This document shows positions 1-7,650 of a stretch of 38,933 nt of DNA, one piece after another. The DNA is from Lachnospiraceae bacterium (GTDB lineage: Bacteria; Bacillota; Clostridia; Lachnospirales; Lachnospiraceae). Numbering within the stretch: position 1 is the first letter of the stretch; each line of letters opens with the position of its first letter. The stretch lies in contig JAGBOJ010000021.1 of assembly GCA_017633935.1 (NCBI GenBank), positions 1 to 38,933 of the forward strand, written 5' to 3'. Position numbers and translations under genes: made by a program. The notes beneath the pieces are model-generated. The model was given only the letters and a program-made list of their open reading frames with translations, was not told where the DNA came from and made no database searches.

Positions 1-1281
1 GTACGTCAGAAGCTGAACCTGATGAATCCGGGAAGAGCGGGCAAGGAGCTGGTCGATGAATATTACATCAAAAAACTGTCCGCGGTATTGATGCTTTTAT
101 GTGCCGGACTGCTGTTTTCGGCTTTAATGTTTATCTCGGATCTCGGAAAGTCCCGTTTTATAGGCGGAAACGTATTGGAAAGGAACGGCTACGGAAAGGG
201 AGATAAGAATGTAACGGTTGACGTGTATGCAGACGATGAGCAGGTGATAAGTAAAAAGAGTCTTACAATATCCGAACGGCAGTATACCGAAGAGGAAATC
301 TCGGAGATATTCGAGGAGATAGGTGAAGGCTTAAGATATGAGATCCTGGGTGAAAATGAAAGTGCCGATCACGTAGACAGAGACTTAAATCTTGTGGGAA
401 CGGCAAAAGACTATCCGGTGGATGTCGAATGGCTCATAAGCGATTATACGGTACTGGACGGCAGCGGAAAAATAAAAGATGACTATGAGGATAATGAGGG
501 CAGGACGGTTGGTCTTACAGCCTGTTTAAGCTACGGCTCCTCAAAGGCGGAATATATCTTTTATGTGAATGTATTCCCGAAGGTGTTAAGTGAGGAAGAA
601 AAATTCGGTGCGGACATTGATAAGAAAATAGCCGAATATGACGATATGACCGTCTCATATAACAGGCAGCTCCTGCCCGATGAGGTGGACGGAAAAAGGA
701 TCAGTTATAAGACCAGCCGTGAAAATACGGCGTTATATGTACTTGTAATGACGTTAATGGCAGCTTTTGCCATATACAGCGGTAAGGATTCGGAGCTTAC
801 AAAGGCGGTAAAAAAGAGGGAAAGAGAAATGCTCATAGCCTATCCCGAGATAGTCAGCAAGCTGACTTTGCTTTTGGGGGCGGGGCTTAATATACGGGCC
901 GCATTTGAGAAAACCGCTCTGGATCATATAAAAAATCACGGTGGAAGATATTCGTTTGCCTATGAGGAGATGCTGATAACGATAAACCGTATGAAAAGCG
1001 GGGTATCGGAATACGAGGCATATCTTGATTTCGGAAAGCGGTGTGCGGTGAAGAGATATGTAAAGCTGGGAGCGCTCTTAAGCCAGAATATCAAGAAAGG
1101 CAGCTACGGCCTTTTATCGGAGATGGAGCAGGAGGTAAAAGAAGCTTTTGAGGACAGAAAGGCAGAAGCAAGAAAACTGGGAGAGGAGGCCGGAACCAGA
1201 CTTTTGGGTCCTATGGCAATGATGCTGGCTGTCGTAATGATAATAGTGATCGTTCCGGCGTTCCTGTCTTTCAGCTTATAA
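1..1281 (+). CDS. TadC-like type II/IV secretion F-domain membrane protein (5' partial)
   Basis: Inner-membrane platform protein of a Tad (Flp pilus) assembly system. The frame is open to the left edge (residues VRQKLNL precede the first ATG at 22), so the true start probably lies outside the window. In order, numbering from that ATG: a transmembrane segment (about residues 18-41), a long region outside the F domain (about 45-235) resembling an atrophied bacterial Ig-like fold (LISDYTVLDGSGKI, then a strand ending YIFYVNVFP), a second membrane helix (about 239-253), a cytoplasmic F-domain helical bundle (YPEIVSKLTLLLGAGLNIR ... LGALLSQNIKKG) and a C-terminal membrane helix. The family is known to work with the TadA ATPase. 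It is followed by the Flp pilin and TadE-like genes, which fits a Tad operon. TadC identity is good; the Ig-like reading is inference from pattern. Confidence 0.8.
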   Translation, partial: VRQKLNLMNPGRAGKELVDEYYIKKLSAVLMLLCAGLLFSALMFISDLGKSRFIGGNVLERNGYGKGDKNVTVDVYADDEQVISKKSLTISERQYTEEEISEIFEEIGEGLRYEILGENESADHVDRDLNLVGTAKDYPVDVEWLISDYTVLDGSGKIKDDYEDNEGRTVGLTACLSYGSSKAEYIFYVNVFPKVLSEEEKFGADIDKKIAEYDDMTVSYNRQLLPDEVDGKRISYKTSRENTALYVLVMTLMAAFAIYSGKDSELTKAVKKREREMLIAYPEIVSKLTLLLGAGLNIRAAFEKTALDHIKNHGGRYSFAYEEMLITINRMKSGVSEYEAYLDFGKRCAVKRYVKLGALLSQNIKKGSYGLLSEMEQEVKEAFEDRKAEARKLGEEAGTRLLGPMAMMLAVVMIIVIVPAFLSFSL

Positions 1282-1282
1282 A

Positions 1283-1314
1283 GCGCTTATCCTCCCGTCC
1301 GGGATGATAAGCGC
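1283..1314 (+). other. Intercistronic hairpin between tadC-like gene and pilin gene
   Basis: Perfect 9-bp outer stem GCGCTTATC (1283-1291) / GATAAGCGC (1306-1314) with an inner TCCC/GGGA stem. It begins two bases after the tadC-like stop. There is no following T run, so it is more likely an mRNA processing or stability element than a full terminator. Confidence 0.6.
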
Positions 1315-1343
1315 ACTACTATAAAGGAAAGGAGGAAAGGTGT

Positions 1344-1514
1344 ATGGCAATAAGGGAATTTCTTACGGAAGAAGACGGAATAGGCACGGTGGAAATGATA
1401 TTGATCTTAGTAGTTCTGATCGGTCTTGTCCTTATCTTTAAGGAACAGCTTACGACTATCGTAAACAATATCTTTAAGACCATTACCACAAAGAGCAATG
1501 AAGTAGGAAAGTAG
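1344..1514 (+). CDS. Flp1-type type IVb pilin (small)
   Basis: A 56-residue protein: a short polar N-terminus (MAIREFLTEEDGIGTVEMI) followed by one hydrophobic helix (LILVVLIGLVLIF) and a short polar tail. This is the Flp1-like pilin layout, where the prepilin peptidase cuts before the hydrophobic helix at a G-x(3)-E type site; here GTVE has the conserved Glu five residues after a Gly-Ile-Gly stretch. The start is fixed by a strong AGGAAAGGAGG-like ribosome site at 1326-1340. It lies between a TadC-like gene and TadE-like genes and precedes a prepilin peptidase gene, so it is probably the major pilin subunit. The exact cleavage site is inferred. Confidence 0.8.
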   Translation: MAIREFLTEEDGIGTVEMILILVVLIGLVLIFKEQLTTIVNNIFKTITTKSNEVGK

Positions 1515-1541
1515 TAATAAAGGAGTCACGGGAAGGAAACG

Positions 1542-2960
1542 ATGAAATACAGAGGTACGATAACGGTATTTTTGAGTCTTATACTGACGATCATTCTCTC
1601 GCTGATCATGGCGGTCACGGAAAGCGCAATATATCATGCTGCCAGAATGAAGACCGAAATGATAGCGGATATGGGGATGGACTCGGTGTTTGCCGAATAC
1701 AACAGAGAGCTCTTAAGCAGATATGATCTGTATTTCATCGATACTTCCTATGGCGGTATGACACCTTCTTTAGAGGAATTAAAGGAACACTTAAGATCCT
1801 ATATGGATCATAACTGTTCAGCCGGAAAGGGAGCCCTGCTGTCAGCGGGAGATTTTACGAAAATGACCGTAAGGAGTGTGGATATACTTGGTGTATCTTA
1901 TGCTTCTGACAGCACGGGAAGAGTGTTTAAGAGACAGGCTATCGAAGCGGTCAGGGATTACTATGGGATAACCGCGCTTAACGGCATTGTATCAAGGGTA
2001 AGACAAAACGCTGAGGATTATAAGAATACCGGATATGAAGAAACCGATATGGATGCAAAGGAAGCGGAGCTAAAGGCAAAGCTTGACAGTTATGATTATA
2101 AGATACCCGAGAATCCCGCGGCAAATGTTTTCGATGAGAAAGCCGGTATAATGGACGCTCTGCTGGAGACGGACGGAATATCAAAAAAGCATATAGAGGT
2201 TTCCTCCCTTGCATCACACAGACACCTGAATAAGGGATCGGGTATAATGGCACCGTCCTACGATCCGGACTCTGTCTTAAACGAATTGTATTTCGACGAG
2301 TATCTTTTTGAAAAATTTTCCGATTATATAAAAAATGACGGACATAATGCCGCTTCTTATGAGATCGAATACGTGCTTGAGGGTGAAAATACGGATATTG
2401 CCAATTTGAAAAAGGTGGTAAAAAAGCTGCTTTTAGTCAGATACGCTGCAGATGCGGCATTCATAATGACCTCAAGCACGAAAAAGGAGACTGTCGAGGC
2501 GGTTGTGGAGGTGATCGGTCTGATCATCGGGCTGCCAACCGAAGCATCAAAGTCACTTGCTGACCTTATCCTTTTAGCATGGGCATTCGGAGAAAGTGTT
2601 TCGGATGTGGTGAGGCTTCTTGCGGGCGAAAAAGTACCGCTTAAAAAAACGGAGGAAGACTGGAAAATGCCTCTGTATTCACTGGTAAATATTAAAGCAG
2701 CAGCTAAACCGACAGGCAGTAAAGGTACGGGTTTTTCCTATGAGGATTACCTGAAGGTATTTTTATTCCTTATGGATAAGAATAAAAAGGTAATGCGGGC
2801 GATGGACGTGGTGGAAATGAATCTGAGACTGACAGAGGGAAACCACGGCTTTAGGATAGACGGCTGCGCGGAATATCTGGATGTATATGCCGGGTTTACG
2901 GCAAAAGGGAGGTATGAATTTGGTATCAGACGGGAACAGAGCTATATGCCGGAATTTTAA
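1542..2960 (+). CDS. DUF5702-type Tad-locus membrane-anchored protein
   Basis: 472 residues. The N-terminus is a short basic stretch then one hydrophobic helix (ITVFLSLILTIILSLIMAV) followed by TESAIYHAARMKTEM, the pattern of TadE/TadG-like proteins that enter the Tad machinery as pseudopilin-like components. The rest is a long, mostly hydrophilic extracytoplasmic domain with one more hydrophobic stretch around residues 321-345. The family (DUF5702) is found beside Flp1 pilins in Clostridia; its exact role is not known. Start ATG 1542 has an AAGGAAACG site just upstream and an AAGGAG at 1520. The 3' end overlaps the next gene by about 47 bp, which indicates co-translation. Confidence 0.75.
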   Translation: MKYRGTITVFLSLILTIILSLIMAVTESAIYHAARMKTEMIADMGMDSVFAEYNRELLSRYDLYFIDTSYGGMTPSLEELKEHLRSYMDHNCSAGKGALLSAGDFTKMTVRSVDILGVSYASDSTGRVFKRQAIEAVRDYYGITALNGIVSRVRQNAEDYKNTGYEETDMDAKEAELKAKLDSYDYKIPENPAANVFDEKAGIMDALLETDGISKKHIEVSSLASHRHLNKGSGIMAPSYDPDSVLNELYFDEYLFEKFSDYIKNDGHNAASYEIEYVLEGENTDIANLKKVVKKLLLVRYAADAAFIMTSSTKKETVEAVVEVIGLIIGLPTEASKSLADLILLAWAFGESVSDVVRLLAGEKVPLKKTEEDWKMPLYSLVNIKAAAKPTGSKGTGFSYEDYLKVFLFLMDKNKKVMRAMDVVEMNLRLTEGNHGFRIDGCAEYLDVYAGFTAKGRYEFGIRREQSYMPEF

Positions 2961-3879
2961 TGCTGTACGGGACTGCCGCGGCAAGGAGCGTTTCTTTTTA
3001 ATAAAATTTTTCATGAGTCCATATTTCAAAATGCTTTCTGCATTAAGAATCCTCCTCTCAGTCTTATCCGCAGAAAGAAGAAAAAGATCAGAAACGTTCC
3101 TTACTGCAGGCAGTCTGACTGTGGAAACGGCTCTTGTGCTTCCGGTATTTATGTTTGCAATGCTGTCCGTGTCGCATCTTACGGAAGCGGTGAGATTTTC
3201 TTCTATGATGTCTTCGGCGCTGTGTGAAACCTCCACCGAATATGCAAAATACGCTTATGCATATAAAAAGGGAGTGGCAGCGGGAGCTCTTTCGGGAAGG
3301 GTTATCGGGCTGACAGCCGCAAAAGCATCGGTTTTAAGCCGCCTCGGGGGAGGGTATACAGAGAATGCACCGGTTGCGGGCGGAGCAGGAGGGATATCCT
3401 TTTTAAGATCTTCAGTGCTTGATAAAAATGAGATGATAGATCTCGTCGTTTCCTACAGAGTAAGTACGCCCTATAATTTTTTTGGCTTTATGGATATTCC
3501 TGTAGCTGACAGGGCAAGAGTAAGGGCTTTTACCGGATATGATAATACGCGGAAGGGTGACAGTGAGGATGAGACGGAGGAGATGGTCTATATCACCGAA
3601 ACAGGAACGGTATACCACAGACAACGCGGATGCAGGCATCTTAATTTTACGATCATGACCTCAACTGTCAGTGATGTGAAAAACAGAAGGGCAAATGATG
3701 GTTCAAAATATTATCCGTGCTCATGTGCAGCCGGGATAAAATCCGGAGTGGTATATATAACCGATGACGGAAACAGATATCACGCCACGCTTTCCTGCAG
3801 GGCTCTTAAAAGAACCATTTACGAGGTACCGATAAGCAGTGTCGGGGGCAGAGGGGCCTGCAGGGACTGCGGGTATTGA
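2914..3879 (+). CDS. TadE-like pseudopilin with tandem Cys/His tail
   Basis: A TadE-family minor pilin: a polar N-terminus, then GSLTVETALVLPVFMF, the signature where prepilin peptidase-type signals are followed by a membrane helix. The middle (about residues 100-210) is the usual extracytoplasmic TadE domain. Unusually, the tail holds two copies of a small motif (residues about 225-274 and 279-321): VYIT[ED]xGxxYHxxxxCRxL, then TI, then C-x-C in copy 1 and CRDC in copy 2. Each copy offers one His and three Cys, as in a small metal-binding knuckle. The start is uncertain. ATG 2914 lies one base after GGGAGG, while TTG 2920 has ideal spacing to the same site; the frame is also open upstream to 2881. 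Metal binding is inference. Confidence 0.7.
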   Translation: MNLVSDGNRAICRNFNAVRDCRGKERFFLIKFFMSPYFKMLSALRILLSVLSAERRKRSETFLTAGSLTVETALVLPVFMFAMLSVSHLTEAVRFSSMMSSALCETSTEYAKYAYAYKKGVAAGALSGRVIGLTAAKASVLSRLGGGYTENAPVAGGAGGISFLRSSVLDKNEMIDLVVSYRVSTPYNFFGFMDIPVADRARVRAFTGYDNTRKGDSEDETEEMVYITETGTVYHRQRGCRHLNFTIMTSTVSDVKNRRANDGSKYYPCSCAAGIKSGVVYITDDGNRYHATLSCRALKRTIYEVPISSVGGRGACRDCGY

Positions 3880-3894
3880 TGAAGGAGGAAAAAT

Positions 3895-4326
3895 ATGCTT
3901 ATAAACACATTTCTGGGGATATTTCTTATCATTTGTTCGATAACAGATATTAAATTTAAGGAAATAAGGCTGAATATACTGATCGTTTTTGCCCTTGCAG
4001 GAGTCGTTCTGTTCTTTATTTACCGTCCGGTCAGCTTATTTGAAGAGATAATGGGACTTTTTACGGGGCTTGTGTTTATCGGATTATGGGCTTTGACGGA
4101 GGGCAAGATAGGACTTGGAGACGGACTTTTAATGACGGTTACGGGGATTTATCTGGGAGGACGGGAAAATGCTTTTATGGTGATGACAGCCATGCTTTTA
4201 TCTGCGGTATTTTCGATCGTTATCCTGATACTCAAAAAAGGTGACAGAAATGCAAGATTTGCTTTTGCCCCGTTTATACTCATTTCGTTTGTATTAAGGA
4301 CGGTTATCAGCCAATACGGGTATTAA
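3895..4326 (+). CDS. Prepilin peptidase, A24 family (TadV/CpaA-like)
   Basis: A 143-residue integral membrane aspartic peptidase that would cut the leader of the Flp pilin and TadE-like pseudopilins. The two catalytic Asp motifs of the A24 family are visible: ITDIKFKEI near residue 18 (first Asp) and GKIGLGDGLLM near residue 64-74 (GxGD, second Asp). Four or five hydrophobic segments fit the short CpaA/TadV form, which lacks the N-terminal methyltransferase domain of PilD. The ribosome site AAGGAGG lies at 3881-3887 and the start is 15 bp after the preceding stop. It sits between two TadE-like genes. Family assignment is firm. Confidence 0.85.
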   Translation: MLINTFLGIFLIICSITDIKFKEIRLNILIVFALAGVVLFFIYRPVSLFEEIMGLFTGLVFIGLWALTEGKIGLGDGLLMTVTGIYLGGRENAFMVMTAMLLSAVFSIVILILKKGDRNARFAFAPFILISFVLRTVISQYGY

Positions 4327-4374
4327 GGAAGATAAGCTTTACCGCCACTCAAAGGCGGAAGAATGGAGATCATC

Positions 4375-4836
4375 ATGAAAAAGATAAGATTGGAAGGATC
4401 ATATACCATTGAGGCAGCTTTACTGTTTCCGTTTATAATGACGGTCATCATTATGCTCATATACATTTCTTTTTTTCTACATGACAGATGTGTGATGAAC
4501 CAGTCGGCATATCAGGCTGCACTCAGGGGAAGCAGAGTCAAGACGGGGGATAATAAGGTGATGGGGACGATCGAGAGGGCAGCGCGTGAGCTGATGGATC
4601 ATGATCTGCTGGCTGCGGAGAATGTGACCCATACCGTAGAGATCACGGGCTCGGAGATATCTGTCACTTATGAAGGAGTTTTAAGGATTCCTGCGGGAAC
4701 GGTGTTTATGAATATTTCCGGTATTGACGGAATAAAGGTGACGGGATCGGGAAGTGCCAAAAGAAAGGACCCGATCAAATTCATCAGGGAATGCAGGGTG
4801 ATCGAAAAAAGAACACAGAGAGGAAAAGACAAATGA
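4375..4836 (+). CDS. TadE-like pilus assembly protein
   Basis: About 153 residues. The N-terminus MKKIRLEGSYTIEAALLFP is a classic TadE-type signal followed by a membrane helix (FIMTVIIMLIYISFFL), then an extracytoplasmic alpha/beta domain. ATG 4375 is preferred over ATG 4363 because GGAG at 4365-4368 is six bases upstream of it. The 3' end overlaps the next start by an ATGA (4833-4836), so the two are translationally coupled. A small CCGCC/GGCGG inverted repeat (4342-4358) lies just upstream. The role as a minor pseudopilin of the Tad apparatus is inferred from family and neighbours. Confidence 0.8.
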   Translation: MKKIRLEGSYTIEAALLFPFIMTVIIMLIYISFFLHDRCVMNQSAYQAALRGSRVKTGDNKVMGTIERAARELMDHDLLAAENVTHTVEITGSEISVTYEGVLRIPAGTVFMNISGIDGIKVTGSGSAKRKDPIKFIRECRVIEKRTQRGKDK

Positions 4837-6197
4837 ATATAAGTTACAGGAGTGACGCAAACCATAACTATATGATCATAGAGAAGGATAAGAATGTAAA
4901 GACTTCTCATGAAAAGATGGTCATAAGAAACAATATAGACGGGCTTCTGAAAATGAATCTGCATTTTGTGAATGAAAATGCATACTATTACTATGAGATC
5001 AGCTCCAGACAAAGCCTGTCAGGACTGTTTGAGGGCCGAAGGATAACATATGATGAGATGAAAAATTTTCTCTACGGTATGGTGAAGGTGTTTCGTGAGC
5101 TGGAGGCATATCTTTTACCCGCAGATGAGCTGATAATAGACCCGGATGTCATATTTGTGGATATAGATACCTGCAGCCCGCAATTTGCCTTTTATCCTTA
5201 TCCGGATGCGGGAGCCTCAAAGGAAGCGGATTTTATGAAGCTTGCCTGCTTTCTGGCAGAACATGCCGATGAAGAGGACAGGAGGAGCGGAGAGCTGGCC
5301 TATGAATATTATTCCCATATTGCAGACGGGATATATTCGCCGGAAACAGCCCTTAAGACAGCCGGCGCGATACCTGCAAAGGAAAATACCGGATCAGAGG
5401 AGCTTACTTTTGATCAGAGCCCGGAAGAAAGCGGTTTAAGTGACAGACCGCAATATGATTATTGGGAAACCGAGGAGGATATGTCCGAGCTGGATTATTT
5501 TCTTAAAAATGATAAGGAGGAGACAAAGGACAAGGGTGCCGTTAAGATAGCGGGTATATGTCTTTTAATGATAGCGCTTGCAGCAGTTATATATCTGATG
5601 CTTGTGTTAAACCCGTCACTCTTTCCTTTTCCGGAGATGAATGAAAAGGAGTATATAACAGCCGGATGTGTGATAGCAATGGCTTTTGGAGTCGTGCTTA
5701 CCGCTTTCATATTTCTCTACAATAAGAAACAGTCAATGATCAGGGAGAGAATGGATAATGAAAAGAGGGAAAAACTGGAAAGAAATGAGGAAGATCCGCT
5801 GACGGAAAATGAAAAGGAAGAATATAACAGGGATCTCGACGATATGGAGGAGGACGACGGAAAGACCACGCTTTTAAGTATGAGCGGTAAGTCAAGTGCT
5901 GCAGCTTCGCTTTCGGGGAGGGAGTTCGGGAAGAACCTGTATTTTAAGATAGACAAAGACCCCTTTATACTGGGAAAGAAAAGGGATAAGGCTGACGGGG
6001 TGATAAACGACAAAAGTGTAAGCCGTATGCATGCAGCCATACGGAAAAAAAACGGGAGATATTTCGTATCAGACTTAAATTCCACCAACGGCACATACAT
6101 AAACGGAAGACGGCTTGAACCCAATGAGACCGCAGGTCTTGAAGATAACGACACTCTTGCCGTGGCGCAGACATACCTGAAATTCAGGAGCTGTTAA
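4833..6197 (+). CDS. DUF6382 + FHA domain membrane protein
   Basis: 454 residues from ATG 4833, which overlaps the previous stop (ATGA) and has GAGAGGA upstream. Residues 1 to about 170 match the DUF6382 type of N-terminal domain found on FHA proteins of Clostridia. An acidic linker follows, then two membrane helices (about 227-250 and 265-290), a charged linker, and a C-terminal FHA domain (about 370-454). The FHA core is clear: FILGKKRD, then SVSRMHAAI, then SDLNSTNGTYING, covering the phosphothreonine-binding Arg/Ser and the Asn of the strand 6-7 turn. It is the last gene of the Tad operon, so it may link Ser/Thr phosphorylation to pilus assembly; that link is inference. It ends convergently with the next gene, sharing 4 bp. 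Confidence 0.8.
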   Translation: MNISYRSDANHNYMIIEKDKNVKTSHEKMVIRNNIDGLLKMNLHFVNENAYYYYEISSRQSLSGLFEGRRITYDEMKNFLYGMVKVFRELEAYLLPADELIIDPDVIFVDIDTCSPQFAFYPYPDAGASKEADFMKLACFLAEHADEEDRRSGELAYEYYSHIADGIYSPETALKTAGAIPAKENTGSEELTFDQSPEESGLSDRPQYDYWETEEDMSELDYFLKNDKEETKDKGAVKIAGICLLMIALAAVIYLMLVLNPSLFPFPEMNEKEYITAGCVIAMAFGVVLTAFIFLYNKKQSMIRERMDNEKREKLERNEEDPLTENEKEEYNRDLDDMEEDDGKTTLLSMSGKSSAAASLSGREFGKNLYFKIDKDPFILGKKRDKADGVINDKSVSRMHAAIRKKNGRYFVSDLNSTNGTYINGRRLEPNETAGLEDNDTLAVAQTYLKFRSC

Positions 6198-7183
6198 AAC
6201 CTGAAAGCGGTATCCAGGGCTCCGAGAAGCTTAAAATCTCCGCGAACCTGCATCTGTCCGGTCATAAATGCCCTTTGGAACGTCATATGTCCCGAAAGTA
6301 TATTATCAAGGTCGGCTTTTGCTATCTTACATGTGACTGCGGGATTTTCCACGTTGCCGTAACGCACATCAAGACGGTCATTATCGATATCGATGATGAG
6401 CGAATTCCGGATCTCCTTTACAGCCAGCTTAAATACAGAGCTGAAATTATCCTGAGGGGTAAAATGCGACCGGAATTCCTTTACTATCATATCTTCTTCG
6501 CTCACTCCGTTGTTGGTGAGCAGGGATTTGAAGTGTGAGGCTATCTCCTTGATATCTTCCTTTTGTGTCGCAAGATAGTTTTCATCCGAGGCATATTTGG
6601 ATAACTGTTCGGACTCCTGCGGGGTAAGTGATATCGGAGGAGCCGCCGAAACCATTTGTTTCATTACATAGTTGGACGCAGGAAGATCGATAGTCTTTTG
6701 CGAGATCGTCCGGTAGATATTTTCCGTCCTTTTTTCAATGAGAGAGGTATAGGTCTGATTTAACTCAAAGGTGACGGTATCCTTTACATATCCGCAGATA
6801 CCGCTGCACTGTCTCCCACCGAGAAGCTCCCATGCCTGTACAAGGTCAAGGCTGCCTTCTTTTTCACCGTAGGTGGTGGACATTACGACAGGACACATAT
6901 ATATCGATGCGATCTTTTCCTTATTTCCGTACAGCCAGCAGGCATCGAGAAATTCATGCATATATCCTCCGATCCCGTGCCATTCCACGGTACAGGCAAG
7001 TATTATGCCGTCCGCTTCATTAAGGGTATTGGGGAGAGAGGTGATATTGCGCTTTTCCTCAAAGAGATTGTAGCGCTTTACCTTTACATTTATATCCTCC
7101 AGTACAGCCTGCATTCTGTTTATGACTGCGATGGTCGGGTCGCCGACGATCCCGCGTCCGCCGTAATAAATAATTATCTTCAT
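6194..7183 (-). CDS. Flavodoxin-like/FMN reductase domain fused to SCP2 sterol-carrier domain
   Basis: 329 residues. The N-terminal half (about 1-165) is a flavodoxin-like fold of the NAD(P)H-dependent FMN reductase type: MKIIIYYGGRGIVGDPTIAV (phosphate loop region), then ADGIILACTVEWHGIGGYMHEFLDAC, then a VVMSTTYGEKEG strand-loop. The C-terminal part (about 235-329) looks like an SCP2 domain: VFKLAVKEIRNSLIIDI ... LDNILSGHMTFQRAFMTGQM, then VRGDFKLLGAL. SCP2 binds lipid-like ligands, so the protein may act on a hydrophobic substrate; the real reaction is unknown. It overlaps the HIT gene start by 4 bp (7180-7183), so it is co-translated in the TSCPD-murG-HIT operon. Domain calls are good, function is open. 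Confidence 0.75.
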   Translation of the reverse strand: MKIIIYYGGRGIVGDPTIAVINRMQAVLEDINVKVKRYNLFEEKRNITSLPNTLNEADGIILACTVEWHGIGGYMHEFLDACWLYGNKEKIASIYMCPVVMSTTYGEKEGSLDLVQAWELLGGRQCSGICGYVKDTVTFELNQTYTSLIEKRTENIYRTISQKTIDLPASNYVMKQMVSAAPPISLTPQESEQLSKYASDENYLATQKEDIKEIASHFKSLLTNNGVSEEDMIVKEFRSHFTPQDNFSSVFKLAVKEIRNSLIIDIDNDRLDVRYGNVENPAVTCKIAKADLDNILSGHMTFQRAFMTGQMQVRGDFKLLGALDTAFRF

Positions 7184-7587
7184 TTCGTCAACTCATCCTT
7201 TAATGCGGCCAGCTCTTCATCAGAAGGCTTTCCGGGTTTCCAGCCTATCCTCTGTCCGTCATCCTTAAAGCGAGGGATCAGATGTATGTGAAAATGAAAA
7301 ACCGTCTGTCCTGCCGTTTCTCCGTTGTTCTGTACGATATTAAAGCCGTCACAGTTCAATCTGTCCGTAAGGTATCCCGCCATTTTCTTTGCGAGTACGA
7401 ACGCCTTGCCCGTAAGCTCTTCGGGAAGCTCATAAATATTTGCATAATGCTCTTTGGGAAGTATCAGGCAATGACCCTTTGTGGCGGGACCGGCATCGAG
7501 GATAACGGCAAAGTCATCATCTTCATAGATCATATTTGTTTCAAATACATGGTTTGCGAGTTTGCAGAAAATGCAGTTGTCGTCCAT
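7180..7587 (-). CDS. HIT family nucleotide hydrolase/transferase
   Basis: 135 residues, typical for a Hint-type HIT protein. The start of the fold, CIFCKLAN, carries the Cys pair seen in many HIT proteins. The catalytic triad motif HFHIHLIPR (H-x-H-x-H) is intact near residues 97-105. Such enzymes cleave nucleoside phosphoramidates or dinucleotide polyphosphates; the natural substrate here cannot be read from sequence. AGGAGG lies just upstream of the start on the minus strand. It sits between murG and the flavodoxin-SCP2 gene, coupled to the latter by a 4-bp overlap. Confidence 0.9.
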   Translation of the reverse strand: MDDNCIFCKLANHVFETNMIYEDDDFAVILDAGPATKGHCLILPKEHYANIYELPEELTGKAFVLAKKMAGYLTDRLNCDGFNIVQNNGETAGQTVFHFHIHLIPRFKDDGQRIGWKPGKPSDEELAALKDELTK

Positions 7588-7610
7588 TTTTTACCTCCTG
7601 AAAATAACTG

Positions 7611-7646
7611 GTGTCAGAACACTACAGCAAAAGTATCTTTTGACAC
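7611..7646 (-). other. Intercistronic palindrome between murG and HIT gene
   Basis: GTGTCA (7611-7616) pairs with TGACAC (7641-7646), and an alternative inner hairpin CAAAAG-TAT-CTTTTG sits at 7628-7642. It starts a few bases after the murG stop on the minus strand. The T tract is only four bases, so it could be a weak terminator or a processing site. Confidence 0.4.
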
Positions 7647-7650
7647 TTAA

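Noticed and set aside
5717..6154. Long reverse-strand open frame under the FHA gene
   Set aside because: Its low-complexity Ser/Phe/Leu content is the mirror of Glu/Lys/Asp-rich coding on the other strand; no ribosome site.
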